A stretch of 64,000 nucleotides of DNA, taken from NCBI RefSeq assembly GCF_001905905.1, contig NZ_LIVT01000001.1:975952-1039951 (forward strand), in the 5' to 3' direction. Source of the stretch: Streptomyces sp. CB02366 (GTDB lineage Bacteria; Actinomycetota; Actinomycetes; Streptomycetales; Streptomycetaceae). Shown piece after piece: positions 10,794-19,443 of this stretch. The notes beneath the pieces are model-generated. The model worked only from the letters and a program-made list of their open reading frames with translations, made no database searches and was not told the origin of the DNA. The first letter of the stretch is position 1. Every line of letters starts with the position of its first letter. A program made the position numbers and the translations under genes.

Positions 10794-11657
10794 ATGTCCC
10801 ACACCGCTCACATACCCAGCCACCGGAAGCCCCGTCAGCGTGCCTCCACGTCGGCCCTGCGCGCCGGAGTCGCCGGTGGCGTCCTCAGCACCATCGCGGT
10901 CGCGGGTGCCGCCGGTCCGGCCCAGGCCGAGCCGGTGACCCAGACGATCGAGATGCCCACCATCGCGTCCGGCTTCTCCGCCGCCGCTGCCGCCTCCGCC
11001 CAGGCCACGCAGCAGCTCGCGCTCGACATGGAGAAGCAGGCGGACCAGGACGCCGCGGCCGAGAAGGCCGCGAAGGCGGCCAAGAAGGCCCACGCCGAGG
11101 CCGTCCGCAAGGACGAGGCCGAGAAGAAGGCCGAAGCCGCCGCGAAGGCCAAGGCGGAGGCGGAGGCCAAGGAGCGCGCCGAGCGTGCTTCCCGGACCGC
11201 CGAGCGCACCACGCTCAGCGCCTCCACCGGCGCCTCGGACTCCTCCCCGTCGGGCAGCTCCTCCGCCTCCGCCTCCGCCCCGTCGTCCTCCTCGAACGTG
11301 AGCGGTTCCGCCGCCTCCATCGTGGCGTTCGCCAAGGCCCAGGTCGGCGACGCGTACGTCTCCGGCGGCACCGGCCCGAACGCGTGGGACTGCTCGGGCC
11401 TGGTCCAGGCCGCCTACCGCACGGCGGGCATCGACCTGCCGCGCGTCTCCCAGGCGCAGTCGACTTACGGCACGCAGGTCTCCCTGGACAACCTCCAGCC
11501 CGGCGACATCCTGTACTGGGGCGGCGCGGGCAGCGCCTACCACGTCGCGATCTACGTCGGCGGCGGCCAGTTCGTCGGCGCGCAGAACTCCAGCACCGGC
11601 ACGGTGCAGCGCTCCATGGACTACGACCGGCCGACCGGCGCGGTCCGCGTTCTCTGA
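10794..11657 (+). CDS. Secreted NlpC/P60 (C40) cell-wall hydrolase
   Basis: A 287-aa exported peptidoglycan endopeptidase, likely cutting within the stem peptide. The signal peptide ends near A45 (AQA/E). Residues about 70-145 are an Ala/Lys/Glu-rich coiled-coil spacer, followed by a Ser-rich linker. The NlpC/P60 domain is about 178-287 with catalytic C200 (WDCSG) and H250 (YHVAIYVG). The ATG at 10794 has no clear ribosome site; I chose it because it gives the basic N-terminus and signal peptide usual in Streptomyces homologues. It ends in a strong hairpin shared with the convergent exporter gene. Confidence 0.93.
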   Translation: MSHTAHIPSHRKPRQRASTSALRAGVAGGVLSTIAVAGAAGPAQAEPVTQTIEMPTIASGFSAAAAASAQATQQLALDMEKQADQDAAAEKAAKAAKKAHAEAVRKDEAEKKAEAAAKAKAEAEAKERAERASRTAERTTLSASTGASDSSPSGSSSASASAPSSSSNVSGSAASIVAFAKAQVGDAYVSGGTGPNAWDCSGLVQAAYRTAGIDLPRVSQAQSTYGTQVSLDNLQPGDILYWGGAGSAYHVAIYVGGGQFVGAQNSSTGTVQRSMDYDRPTGAVRVL

Positions 11658-11684
11658 TTCACAAGCGCCCACGGGCGCTCCGGT

Positions 11685-11736
11685 GCACGGCGAAGGCCGC
11701 CGCTCCCCCGCTCGGGGGCGGCGGCCTTCGCCGTGC
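11685..11736. terminator. Bidirectional hairpin terminator
   Basis: A stem of 19 perfect pairs (GCACGGCGAAGGCCGCCGC and its complement) is extended by CCCCC/GGGGG around the loop. It lies 28 bp after the NlpC/P60 stop and about 105 bp past the convergent exporter stop. There is no T tract, as is usual in Streptomyces. Confidence 0.85.
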
Positions 11737-11841
11737 CCGGTACCCGGCCGGTGCACCGGGGCGAGGACTGCGGGTTCACTCTGATGCTGCGCAAAGGGCG
11801 GCCCATCGAGTGGCACGTGCGGCCCCTCACGTAACGGAGCC

Positions 11842-13065
11842 TCAGCGCCCCGCCTCCACCTCCGTACGGCCCCGCGCACGCCCACCCGTACGGCGGCCCC
11901 GCGCACTCCCCCGCGCCCGGTGCAGCAGCCACCGCGCTCCGGCGGTGAGCAGCGCCAGGGCCATGAGCAGGGTGCTCACCCACACCGGGCCGCGGTAGCC
12001 GAACCCGGCGTCCAGCGTCAGGCCGCCCGCCCACGGGCCCACCGTCGCGCCGAGGTTGAACGCCGTCGTCGAGAAGGCCCCGGCCAGCGTCGGCGCTCCG
12101 GGAGCCAGCCCCAGGACCCGGGTGATCAGCGCGGTGCCCGTACCGAAGGCGAGCATGCCCAGCAGCGGGATCAGCGCCAGCGCGAGCGCCGGGCGGCCCG
12201 CCGCCAGGGCGAGCGCCGCCCAGCCGAGGACGAGCGCGGTCATGCCCGTGGCGACGACCGCGACGGGGTGGGCGTCCGTGACCCGGCCCGCCACCGTGAC
12301 CCCGGCGAACGCCCCCGCCCCGAAGAGGGCCAGGGCCACCGGCACCCAGCCCGCCCCCAGCCCCGTCTCGCGGGTCAGCAGCGGCTCCAGGTAGGAGAAC
12401 GCGCAGAAGGTCGCCCCCTGCACCAGGGCCATCGTGAGCAGCACGGGCCGCAGCCGGGGGCCGGTCAGGACGCGCAGTTCGTCCCGTACGGGCACGGGCG
12501 CGGAGCCCTTCTCCGTACTCCGCCCGCCCGGGAGGGAGCGCAGCACCGCGACGACGGCGGGCAGGGAGACGAGTGCGACGGCCCAGAAGGCGGACCGCCA
12601 CCCCCAGTGCTCCCCCAGCACCGCACCGGCCGGGACGCCCACCACGCAGGCGACCGTCACCCCGCCGACCACCACGGCCGTGGCCCGGCCCTTCAACCGG
12701 TCGGGGACCAGGGCGACGGCGGTGGACAGGGCCACCGCCCAGAAGCCCGCGTTGGCGAGGGCTCCGACGAAGCGGGTCGCGAGGAGGACGCCGTAGCTCG
12801 GGGTGAGGGCCCCGACGACGTGGACGGCGATGAACACCGCGAGGAAGAACAGCAGGGCGCGGCGGCGCGGCCAGGTGCGGCCGGCCAGCGCCATGAGCGG
12901 CGCGCCGACGACCATCCCGACGGCGAAGGCGGAGGTGAGGAGACCTGCGGCGGAGAGGGAGACGCCGAGGTCGGCGGCGATGCCCGAGACCAGCCCGGAC
13001 AGCATGAACTCGGAGGTGCCCTGGGCGAAGACCGCGAGGCCCAGGACGTATACGGCGAATGGCAT
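11842..13065 (-). CDS. MFS exporter, Cml/Cmx (chloramphenicol efflux) family
   Basis: A 407-aa drug:proton antiporter with 12 predicted helices. The N-terminus (MPFAVYVLGLAVFAQGTSEF) closely matches the Streptomyces Cml/CmlR chloramphenicol exporters, and the 12-helix motif-A loop after helix 2 is GRTWPRRR. A basic tail of about 30 residues follows the last helix. The ATG at 13065 has a modest GGGG ribosome site. A leader-peptide ORF and hairpin lie about 330-400 bp upstream on the same strand. Family membership is firm; chloramphenicol as the actual substrate is inferred. Confidence 0.88.
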   Translation of the reverse strand: MPFAVYVLGLAVFAQGTSEFMLSGLVSGIAADLGVSLSAAGLLTSAFAVGMVVGAPLMALAGRTWPRRRALLFFLAVFIAVHVVGALTPSYGVLLATRFVGALANAGFWAVALSTAVALVPDRLKGRATAVVVGGVTVACVVGVPAGAVLGEHWGWRSAFWAVALVSLPAVVAVLRSLPGGRSTEKGSAPVPVRDELRVLTGPRLRPVLLTMALVQGATFCAFSYLEPLLTRETGLGAGWVPVALALFGAGAFAGVTVAGRVTDAHPVAVVATGMTALVLGWAALALAAGRPALALALIPLLGMLAFGTGTALITRVLGLAPGAPTLAGAFSTTAFNLGATVGPWAGGLTLDAGFGYRGPVWVSTLLMALALLTAGARWLLHRARGSARGRRTGGRARGRTEVEAGR

Positions 13066-13397
13066 GGGTGGGTACCCCTTGGACGGAACCGTCGCGTGGA
13101 CAGACAGACCGGAGTGCGGGATACGGGCCGCGCGGACGCCCGCCGCCGGAGCCGGAGGGGCCTGGCGGGGCTGCTTCCGGGGCGCCGACGAGGGCCGGGC
13201 CGGAAGGGGCGGCGCGGAGAAGTGCCCGGCGGTGACCGGGCGGCGATGTGCCGGTGGTCGGCCGGTGGCACGAACCCGGCGTACGGCGGTGGATCAGCGC
13301 GTACGCGGAAGGGGAACGGCCCGCACCCGCGGTGGGCCGGGGGGGCGTGGAACCGTGGCGAAGGGGGCCGGGGACCCGGAGGGTCAGCCGGCGGCGC
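13066..13397 (-). other. Untranslated region upstream of the Cml-type exporter
   Basis: No gene is supported in this 330-bp stretch. If transcription begins near 13460, it forms a long GC-rich leader of the exporter mRNA in which alternative hairpins could form. Confidence 0.4.
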
Positions 13398-13460
13398 TCA
13401 GCGGGAACACGGCCACCGGCGCACCGGTGGCCGGAGTCTGTCGGACTCGGGGCTGTTCAT
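13398..13460 (-). CDS. Possible 20-residue leader peptide with internal hairpin
   Basis: The ORF begins MNSPESDRLR and ends in CSR. A TAGGCT -10-like hexamer (13469-13474) sits 8 nt before the ATG, so the transcript would start at or next to the start codon (leaderless). Codons 10-16 form one arm and loop of a perfect 9-bp stem, GGCCACCGG/CCGGTGGCC (13411-13432), so a ribosome stalled here would unfold the hairpin. This resembles drug-induced attenuation known for some chloramphenicol resistance genes. Coding status is unproven. Confidence 0.35.
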   Translation of the reverse strand: MNSPESDRLRPPVRRWPCSR

Positions 13461-13673
13461 GGGACGGGAGCCTACCGGCAGTGCGCTGCGACCTCCAGCG
13501 GCTTTCGCCCCGGCGCGGGACGCCCCGGAACAGAACCGTCCGGAGGCGCGCGGAAGGGACGGCCCGCGACAGGCGACACGGGCCGCGCCGGGGTCACCAG
13601 GGGGCGGCGCAGCCGTGACGAACCTGCGGGGCGCGAAGCCGCGCCGCGCGCCCGCTCCCCGCGGCTCGCAGTC

Positions 13674-13747
13674 GTCCGGGTCAGCCGCGACCAGGGCTTG
13701 TCGCGCGGGCCGGTGGCGACCAGGGCTTGTCGTCCGGGTCAGCGGCG
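13674..13747. repeat. 29-bp tandem repeat, 2.5 copies
   Basis: Units start at 13674, 13703 and 13732. The core GCGACCAGGGCTTGTC is identical in the first two. The repeat overlaps the 3' end of the small peptide gene by a few bases and then runs into untranslated DNA. Confidence 0.8.
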
Positions 13748-13915
13748 GCGGGGGCGGGAGTGGGCCCGCTGCGGCTCTCTGGCCGAGGTGGTGGGGGCGG
13801 GCGGAGCCTCGTACGCGGCGTCGAAGTCTTCGTCCTCGTCCGTCGCGGTCGGGTCCACGGCGAAGCGGGGCTCCAGGAAGAGGTCCTGGTGCTGGGGCAG
13901 GGAGGCGGTCGTCAT
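13739..13915 (-). CDS. Small acidic peptide of unknown function (58 aa)
   Basis: Begins MTTASLPQHQDLFLEPRF, continues with an acidic centre (TDEDEDFDAAYE) and ends in a Pro/Thr-rich, strongly basic tail (SRPRRR). AGGA stands 9 nt before the ATG. A 26-codon ORF (13912-13992) ends at the same ATGA, so translation could be coupled. There is no signal peptide, membrane segment or Cys. The charge layout recalls a leader-plus-core peptide precursor, but no modifying enzyme is encoded nearby. I do not recognise the family. Confidence 0.55.
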   Translation of the reverse strand: MTTASLPQHQDLFLEPRFAVDPTATDEDEDFDAAYEAPPAPTTSAREPQRAHSRPRRR

Positions 13916-14268
13916 GGCTGTCTGTCCTCGGGGTCGCAGCGCTTTACCGGCTCTCTGTACCCCGCCGGCCTGCGTTCGATGTGGTCGTGCATCAAGAAAA
14001 AAGTGGTGCGCTCCGCGTGCCGTCTCTGAGGGCGGGGCGGGGGCGGACGCCGGCCGGTCGGTCCGCACTGTCGGCAACCGGGGGCGCGCAAATCATCGCA
14101 CACGATCACCCGGGGTGCCGGAGATTAACCCGGGGCAGGAGATGGAACGGCGGGTTCGGGCGGATGAATGACCCCCACCCTCGTCACCTAACGTTCATTT
14201 CGCGTTACTCGTTAGGACTTTAGGCTGGAGAGTACACGCGTTCACCAAGGCGGCGAGGGGAGCTACCG
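13916..14268. other. Divergent promoter region with inverted repeat
   Basis: Lies between the small peptide gene (minus) and the CGNR gene (plus). A 7-bp inverted repeat, CCTAACG (14187-14193) and CGTTAGG (14210-14216), is followed by TAGGCT (14222-14227), a plausible -10 for the CGNR gene. The block is otherwise notable for a short A-rich run near 13994. Confidence 0.4.
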
Positions 14269-14883
14269 ATGGCACAGCGGCCCGTGATGGAACTGGTGAG
14301 CACCATCCGTCACGACGGTGACGGCGGTGTCCTCGACGAGTTGGACACGGTCGAGGCGGCGGGCCAGTGGCTGCGCCGCCGGGCCGGGGGCGTCGGCGGC
14401 ATCGGAGAACTCGCCGTGGACGGGGAGTTGAGGGAGGCCGTCCTCCTGGTGCGCCGGGCGGTGAGGTCCCTGTTCGCCCGAGCGGTCGGCCCGGCCCCGC
14501 CCAGCCCGGTCGACGCCCACCGCCTGATGCCCGTGGACGAGGCGCTGGCCGCCCTGAACGCCGCCTCCGCCCGGGAGGCGGTGGTGCCGCAGCTCCACTG
14601 GCCCTCCGGAGGGGAGCCCACGGCCGCTCTGGCGTCGGCCGAGGCCGACCCGCGCGTACGGCTGATCGCCCTGCTGGCGCGCGACGCGGTGGACTTCCTG
14701 ACCGGCCCGCAGCGCGAACACCTGCGGGCCTGCCACGCGCCGCGCTGCGCCCGGTACTTCGTCCGCAGTCACGGACGGCAGGAGTGGTGCACCCCCGCCT
14801 GCGGAAACCGCGCGCGGGTGGCCCGCCACTACGGGCGGGCACGGGAAGCGGCCGCCAACGCGGCAGCGGAACGCGCCACCTGA
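14269..14883 (+). CDS. CGNR zinc-finger (ABATE domain) putative transcriptional regulator
   Basis: A 204-aa protein with an N-terminal ABATE-type domain (about residues 1-140) and a C-terminal CGNR zinc finger. The finger is visible as CHAPRCARYFVR followed by WCTPACGNRARVARHY, giving the four Cys ligands and the CGNR signature. ABATE domains are thought to sense stress ligands, and the zinc finger to bind DNA. GAGGGGAG precedes the ATG. Target genes are not evident. Confidence 0.85.
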   Translation: MAQRPVMELVSTIRHDGDGGVLDELDTVEAAGQWLRRRAGGVGGIGELAVDGELREAVLLVRRAVRSLFARAVGPAPPSPVDAHRLMPVDEALAALNAASAREAVVPQLHWPSGGEPTAALASAEADPRVRLIALLARDAVDFLTGPQREHLRACHAPRCARYFVRSHGRQEWCTPACGNRARVARHYGRAREAAANAAAERAT

Positions 14884-15023
14884 CGACCCATCACCCATCA
14901 AGCGAAAATGGCCCAGCCATTCCGTCGTCAAGTGGCCCACGGTCAGGGCCACTCGCTCCCCTAGGTTCGAATTCCGAGCAGGTGGCCGCCCATGCCACAC
15001 GACGGAACGGGGTCGGTACGGTC

Positions 15024-16345
15024 ATGCACGCACGATGGATTCCCGCCGCCGGTCCGGCGCGCGGTCTGGCGGTCGCCCAGCTGGTCAACTCGCTGGGGGA
15101 CGGAGCCTATTACGTCTGCTCCGCGCTGTACTTCTCGCAGGTGGTCGGTCTCCCGGCCGCACGCATCGGGCTCGGACTGACGATCGCGTGGGGCGTCGGA
15201 GCGGTCGCGGGGGTGCCGCTCGGGCAGCTCGCCGACCGGGTCGGCCCCCGCCGGACGGCCGTCGCCCTGGCCGTCGCCACATCGCTCAGCGTCGCCGCCT
15301 TCCTCCTCGTACGGTCGTTCCCGTCGTTCCTCCTGGTGGCCTGCGCCTACGCGACCGCGCAGTGCGGGCTCGCCGCCGCCCGGCAGTCGCTGCTGGCCGG
15401 ACTGGTCGACCGGGACGGCCGGACCGGTGTGCTCGCCCATCTCCAGTCGGCGCTCAACGCGGGCCTGGCGCTGGGGGCGGCCGTCGGCGGGGTGGCCCTG
15501 CACATCGGGACGGCCGGTGCGTACCTCACCGCGCTGGCGCTGGACGCCGCCGCGTTCGCGGGGTGCGCCCTGCTGCTGGCCCGGCTGCCGGAGCCGGCCC
15601 GGAGCCCGGCGGCCGTACCCCGGCGGGGCGCGGACCCGACCGTGCTGCGGGACCGGCCGTACGCGCTGGTCACTCTGCTCAACATGGTCATGCTGCTGCG
15701 GATGCCGCTGATCAGCCTGGCCGTTCCGCTCTGGATCGCCGAGCGGACCGCCGCTCCGGGCTGGGCCGTCTCGGCGCTCCTGGTGCTCAACACGGGGGCC
15801 GTGATGCTCTTCCAGGTCCGTACGGCCTCCGTCGTACGCGATCTGCCGAGCGCCGTCCGGACCGTACGCAGCGGCGGGGTCCTGATGCTGGCCTCCTGCG
15901 CGGCCTTCGCCGTCACCGCGCTCGACGCGCCCCTGTGGGTGCTGTTCGCGGTGCTGCTGGTGGCCGCCGGGCTCCAGGTGTGGGGCGAGATGCGGCAGTC
16001 GGCGGGGGCGTGGCAGATCAGCTTCGACCTGGCCCCCGCGGGGCGGCAGGGGCAGTACCAGGGCCTGTTCGGGGCGGGGGTTCCGGTGGCGCGCATGCTC
16101 GGGCCGCTGCTGCTGACCGCGCTGATCGTGTCCTGGGGCGTCCCCGGCTGGCTGCTGCTCGGAGCGCTGTTCCTCGGGGCGGGGCTGGCGATGGGGCCGG
16201 CGGTGCGGTGGGCGGAGCGGAGCCGGAGCCGGGCACCACCACGCCGGAGCCGGTGCGCACAGGCGCCACGGGCCCGGAGCCGGCCCCGGCGGGACCGGCT
16301 CCGGCCGGGGTCACGCCTTCGGGGCGACCTTCGACAGTCCGTTGA
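15024..16345 (+). CDS. MFS transporter (frameshift near 3' end likely)
   Basis: About 400 residues of a 12-helix major facilitator protein starting MHARWIPAAGPARG, with motif A as GQLADRVGPRR. The frame stays good to about 16215 (PAVRWAERS), then has no stop for a further 2 kb across the antisense of the next gene. A -1 shift near the GGAGCGGAGCCGGAGCC run would give a Pro/Gly-rich tail ending at 16345, overlapping the convergent gene by 35 bp. This may be a sequencing error or a real mutation. An in-frame GTG at 14982 is an alternative start. Confidence 0.75.
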
Positions 16346-17594
16346 TGATGCGGTCCATCGCGTCGCCGCCCTGCGGGTCGGTCAGGTTGGCCAGCATCTT
16401 GAGGGTGAACTTCATCAGCAGCGGATGGGTCAGGCCGCGCTGGGTGGCGACCTTCATGACCTTCGGGTTGCCGATCAGCTTCACGAAGGCGCGGCCCATC
16501 GTGTAGTAGCCGCCGTAGGTCTCCTTGAGCACCTTCGGGTAGTTGTTCAGGGCCAGTTCGCGCTGGGCGGGGGTGGCGCGGGCGTGGGCCTGGACGATGA
16601 CGTCGGCCGCGATCTGGCCCGACTCCATGGCGTACGCGATGCCCTCGCCGTTGAACGGGTTGACCATGCCGCCCGCGTCACCGACGAGCAGCAGGCCCTT
16701 GGTGTAGTGCGGCTGGCGGTTGAAGGCCATCGGGAGCGCCGCGCCCCGGATCGGCATCGTCATGTTCTCCGGGGTGTAGCCCCAGTCCTCCGGCATCGAG
16801 GCGCACCACGCCTTGAGGACCTCGCGCCAGTCCAGCTCCTTGAAGGCGGAGGAGGAGTTGAGGATGCCGAGGCCCACGTTGGAGGTGCCGTCGCCCATGC
16901 CGAAGATCCAGCCGTAGCCGGGCAGCAGCCGGTCCTCGGCGCCGCGCCGGTCCCACAGCTCCAGCCAGGACTCCAGGTAGTCGTCGTCGTGGCGGGGCGA
17001 GGTGAAGTACGTCCGCACGGCGACGCCCATCGGGCGGTCCTCGCGGCGGTGCAGGCCCATCGCGAGGGAGAGCCGGGTGGAGTTGCCGTCGGCGGCGACG
17101 ACGAGCGGGGCGTGGAAGGTGACCGGGGTCTTCTCCTCGCCGATCTTCGCCTCCACACCGGTGATGCGGCCGGTGCGCTCGTCGCGGACGGGCGCGCCCA
17201 CGTTGCAGCGCTCGTACAGCCGGGCGCCCGCCTTCTGCGCCTGCCGGGCGAGCTGTTCGTCGAAGTCGTCGCGCTTGCGGACCAGCCCGTAGTCCGGGTA
17301 GGAGGCGAGTTCCGGCCAGTCGAGCTGGAGCCGGACGCCGCCGCCGATGATGCGCAGGCCCTTGTTGCGCAGCCAGCCCGCCTCCTCGGAGATGTCGATC
17401 CCCATCGAGACGAGCTGCTTCGTGGCACGGGGCGTGAGCCCGTCGCCGCAGACCTTCTCGCGGGGGAAGGCGGTCTTCTCCAGGAGCAGGACGTCGAGCC
17501 CGGCCTTGGCGAGGTAGTAGGCGGTCGTGGAGCCGGCTGGGCCCGCTCCGACGACGATCACGTCCGCGCTGTTCTCGGAGAGGGGCTCGGTCAC
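16311..17594 (-). CDS. Geranylgeranyl reductase family flavoprotein (menaquinone side-chain reductase candidate)
   Basis: A 427-aa FAD protein. The dinucleotide-binding motif GAGPAG is at residues 16-21, the GDG segment after CGDGLTPR is intact, and GDAGGMVNPFNGEGI is the typical second FAD motif. The family reduces isoprenoid double bonds. Its close neighbour is menG, and mqnC/mqnA lie nearby, as with mycobacterial MenJ, so partial saturation of the menaquinone tail is the likeliest role. The GTG at 17594 follows GGGAGA. Confidence 0.85.
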   Translation of the reverse strand: MTEPLSENSADVIVVGAGPAGSTTAYYLAKAGLDVLLLEKTAFPREKVCGDGLTPRATKQLVSMGIDISEEAGWLRNKGLRIIGGGVRLQLDWPELASYPDYGLVRKRDDFDEQLARQAQKAGARLYERCNVGAPVRDERTGRITGVEAKIGEEKTPVTFHAPLVVAADGNSTRLSLAMGLHRREDRPMGVAVRTYFTSPRHDDDYLESWLELWDRRGAEDRLLPGYGWIFGMGDGTSNVGLGILNSSSAFKELDWREVLKAWCASMPEDWGYTPENMTMPIRGAALPMAFNRQPHYTKGLLLVGDAGGMVNPFNGEGIAYAMESGQIAADVIVQAHARATPAQRELALNNYPKVLKETYGGYYTMGRAFVKLIGNPKVMKVATQRGLTHPLLMKFTLKMLANLTDPQGGDAMDRIINGLSKVAPKA

Positions 17595-17691
17595 GGTCGG
17601 ATCTCCCGAAGACTCGAATTCGCGTGCCGCGCGGCACATGTCCCGTGCAGTCTATGGGGGCCTGCAGACCAACCCTCCGAAGGGCTCCCCC

Positions 17692-18219
17692 ATGTCGATC
17701 GCGCCTGCCACGCCCCACTCCCCGGCCCCCGCCGTACGCCTCCGGGTTCCGACCGACGAAGACGCCCTGACCTGGTACCGGGTGTTCGACGACCCCGAGG
17801 TGATGGAGTTCTTCGGGGGCCGCCGGGCCGACCTCTGCGTGTACGAGGAGCTGACCGCGCGCCAGCGGCGGCACGACGCGGAGCTGGGCTACTGCCTGTG
17901 GACGGTCACGGACGAGGAGGACGCGGTCCTCGGCTTCACCGGGGCGCAGCCGTGGCCTCACACGCACTACGGGCCGGTCGGCGCGACCGAGATCGGCTGG
18001 CGGCTGGGGCGTGCGGCCTGGGGGCGCGGGTACGCCTCCGCCGCCGCCCGCACCACGCTGGAGCGGGTACGGGCGGCGGGGGTGGGCGAGGTGGTCGCGA
18101 TGATCCACGCGGAGAACGCCCGGTCGATGGCGGTCGCGGAGCGGCTCGGGATGCGGCGCGCCGAGTCGTACGACACCCCGCGCGGCCAGGTGGCCGTCTG
18201 CTTCCGCCTGGAGCTGTGA
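17692..18219 (+). CDS. GNAT family N-acetyltransferase
   Basis: A 175-aa acetyltransferase of the RimJ/RimL type. Visible family features are the N-terminal RLRVPTDEDALTWYRVFDDPEVM region, the acetyl-CoA loop around GRAAWGRGYAS and the HAENARSMAVAERLGM motif. The substrate is unknown. It is transcribed divergently from the reductase gene, with about 97 bp between starts. GAAGG precedes the ATG at a rather long distance. Confidence 0.85.
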   Translation: MSIAPATPHSPAPAVRLRVPTDEDALTWYRVFDDPEVMEFFGGRRADLCVYEELTARQRRHDAELGYCLWTVTDEEDAVLGFTGAQPWPHTHYGPVGATEIGWRLGRAAWGRGYASAAARTTLERVRAAGVGEVVAMIHAENARSMAVAERLGMRRAESYDTPRGQVAVCFRLEL

Positions 18220-18303
18220 GGCCGGGGGCGTAGGCCCCCCTGCCGGGACCTGACGGGACCTGACGGGACCGAGCGGGACCGGGCGGCGCCGGCCGTTACC
18301 GGG

Positions 18304-18996
18304 TCAGGCGCGGGTGGCCCGGTGCAGGGCCACCACGCCGCCGGTCAGGTTGCGCCAGGCGACGTTCGACCAGCCCGCCTTCTGGAGCAGTGCGGCGAGG
18401 GCGGGCTGGTCGGGCCAGTCGCGGATGGACTCGGCGAGGTAGACGTACGCGTCCGGGTTGGAGGAGACCGCGCGGGCGGCCGGCGGGATCGCCCGCATCA
18501 GGTACTCCGTGTAGACCGTGCGGAACGGCGCCCAGGTCGGCTGGGAGAACTCGCAGATCACGACCCGGCCGCCCGGCTTCGTCACCCGGTACAGCTCGCG
18601 CAGCGCGACCTCGGTGTCCTGGATGTTGCGCAGCCCGAAGGAGATCGTGACGGTGTCGAACACCTCGTCCCTGAACGGCAGCTTCATGCCGTCGCCCGCC
18701 GTGAACGGCATCCAGGGGTGGCGCTCCTTGCCGACCTTGAGCATCCCGAGCGAGAAGTCGCACGGCACGACGTAGGCGCCCGCCCGCACGAAGGGCTGCG
18801 AGGAGGTCGCCGTCCCGGCCGCCAGGTCCAGGACCTTCTGCGCGGGGCGGGCGTCGACCGCGCGGGCCACCGCCTTGCGCCACAGCCGGGCCTGGCCGAG
18901 CGAGATCACGTCGTTGGTCAGGTCGTAGTTGGCCGCCACACCGTCGAACATCGAGGCGACTTCGTGCGGCTGCTTTTCCAGGGAGGCTCGGGTCAC
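18304..18996 (-). CDS. menG: Demethylmenaquinone methyltransferase
   Basis: A 230-aa SAM-dependent C-methyltransferase (UbiE/MenG) that makes menaquinone in the last ring-modifying step. The SAM motif [10 protein letters not shown] starts near residue 58, and both UbiE signatures are visible ([11 protein letters not shown] near 24 and [12 protein letters not shown] near 145). GGAAGG lies immediately against the GTG at 18996, so either the spacing is poor or the transcript is short-leadered. The start matches Streptomyces homologues. Confidence 0.95.
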   Translation of the reverse strand: MTRASLEKQPHEVASMFDGVAANYDLTNDVISLGQARLWRKAVARAVDARPAQKVLDLAAGTATSSQPFVRAGAYVVPCDFSLGMLKVGKERHPWMPFTAGDGMKLPFRDEVFDTVTISFGLRNIQDTEVALRELYRVTKPGGRVVICEFSQPTWAPFRTVYTEYLMRAIPPAARAVSSNPDAYVYLAESIRDWPDQPALAALLQKAGWSNVAWRNLTGGVVALHRATRA

Positions 18997-19308
18997 CCTT
19001 CCATTCAAGCAGCCGGGCCGCCGGGACCGGCGAGGGCGGTCGCCCGCGGCGGCGGCGGGCTCCGCGACCCGGTGGCCCGGGGCGGTCCGCCGACGGGCCC
19101 GGCCGGCGCCCCGCGCACCGGCCTCCCCTCTTCTCCCCCTCCTTCTCCACCTCTTCGGCGCGCGGGCGCCCGGCGGCGGGTGAAAGTCCGAGGGCAGGGA
19201 AGCAGCGCGAGGAGGCCCGGAAACGGAACCCGCGGCACCCGCATCACCGTCTTTCTCCGTGCCCGCCCCCCACGCCCCGTCCCCCGACGTACGGAGCCAC
19301 GCCCCACC
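18997..19308. other. Intergenic region between menG and the DUF3152 gene
   Basis: About 310 bp of divergent upstream DNA. It should contain both promoters, but I see no convincing -35/-10 pair, operator or RNA structure. Confidence 0.4.
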
Positions 19309-19443
19309 ATGCCGAGACCCCTGCCTCCCGTGCCGCCGTACGCCGCTGCCGTGGCGCCCCTCCCCTCCGGACCGCCGCCTCACCGGGAGCCGATCGCGTA
19401 CACCGACGCGAACCCGGCGCCGTGGAGCGGGGCCGCCGCGTGA
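19309..19443 (+). CDS. Possible small Pro-rich peptide, coupled to the next gene
   Basis: A 44-codon ORF (starting [13 protein letters not shown]) whose TGA overlaps the GTG of the DUF3152 gene as GTGA. GGAG lies 12 nt upstream. It may be a coupled leader ORF, or the true N-terminal part of the downstream protein separated by a frameshift. I recognise no family. Confidence 0.3.
   Translation: MPRPLPPVPPYAAAVAPLPSGPPPHREPIAYTDANPAPWSGAAA

Noticed and set aside
19180-19250. GGTGAAAGTCC motif resembling part of a cobalamin riboswitch
   Set aside because: The rest of the B12 box and core helices are missing, and the downstream gene is unrelated.
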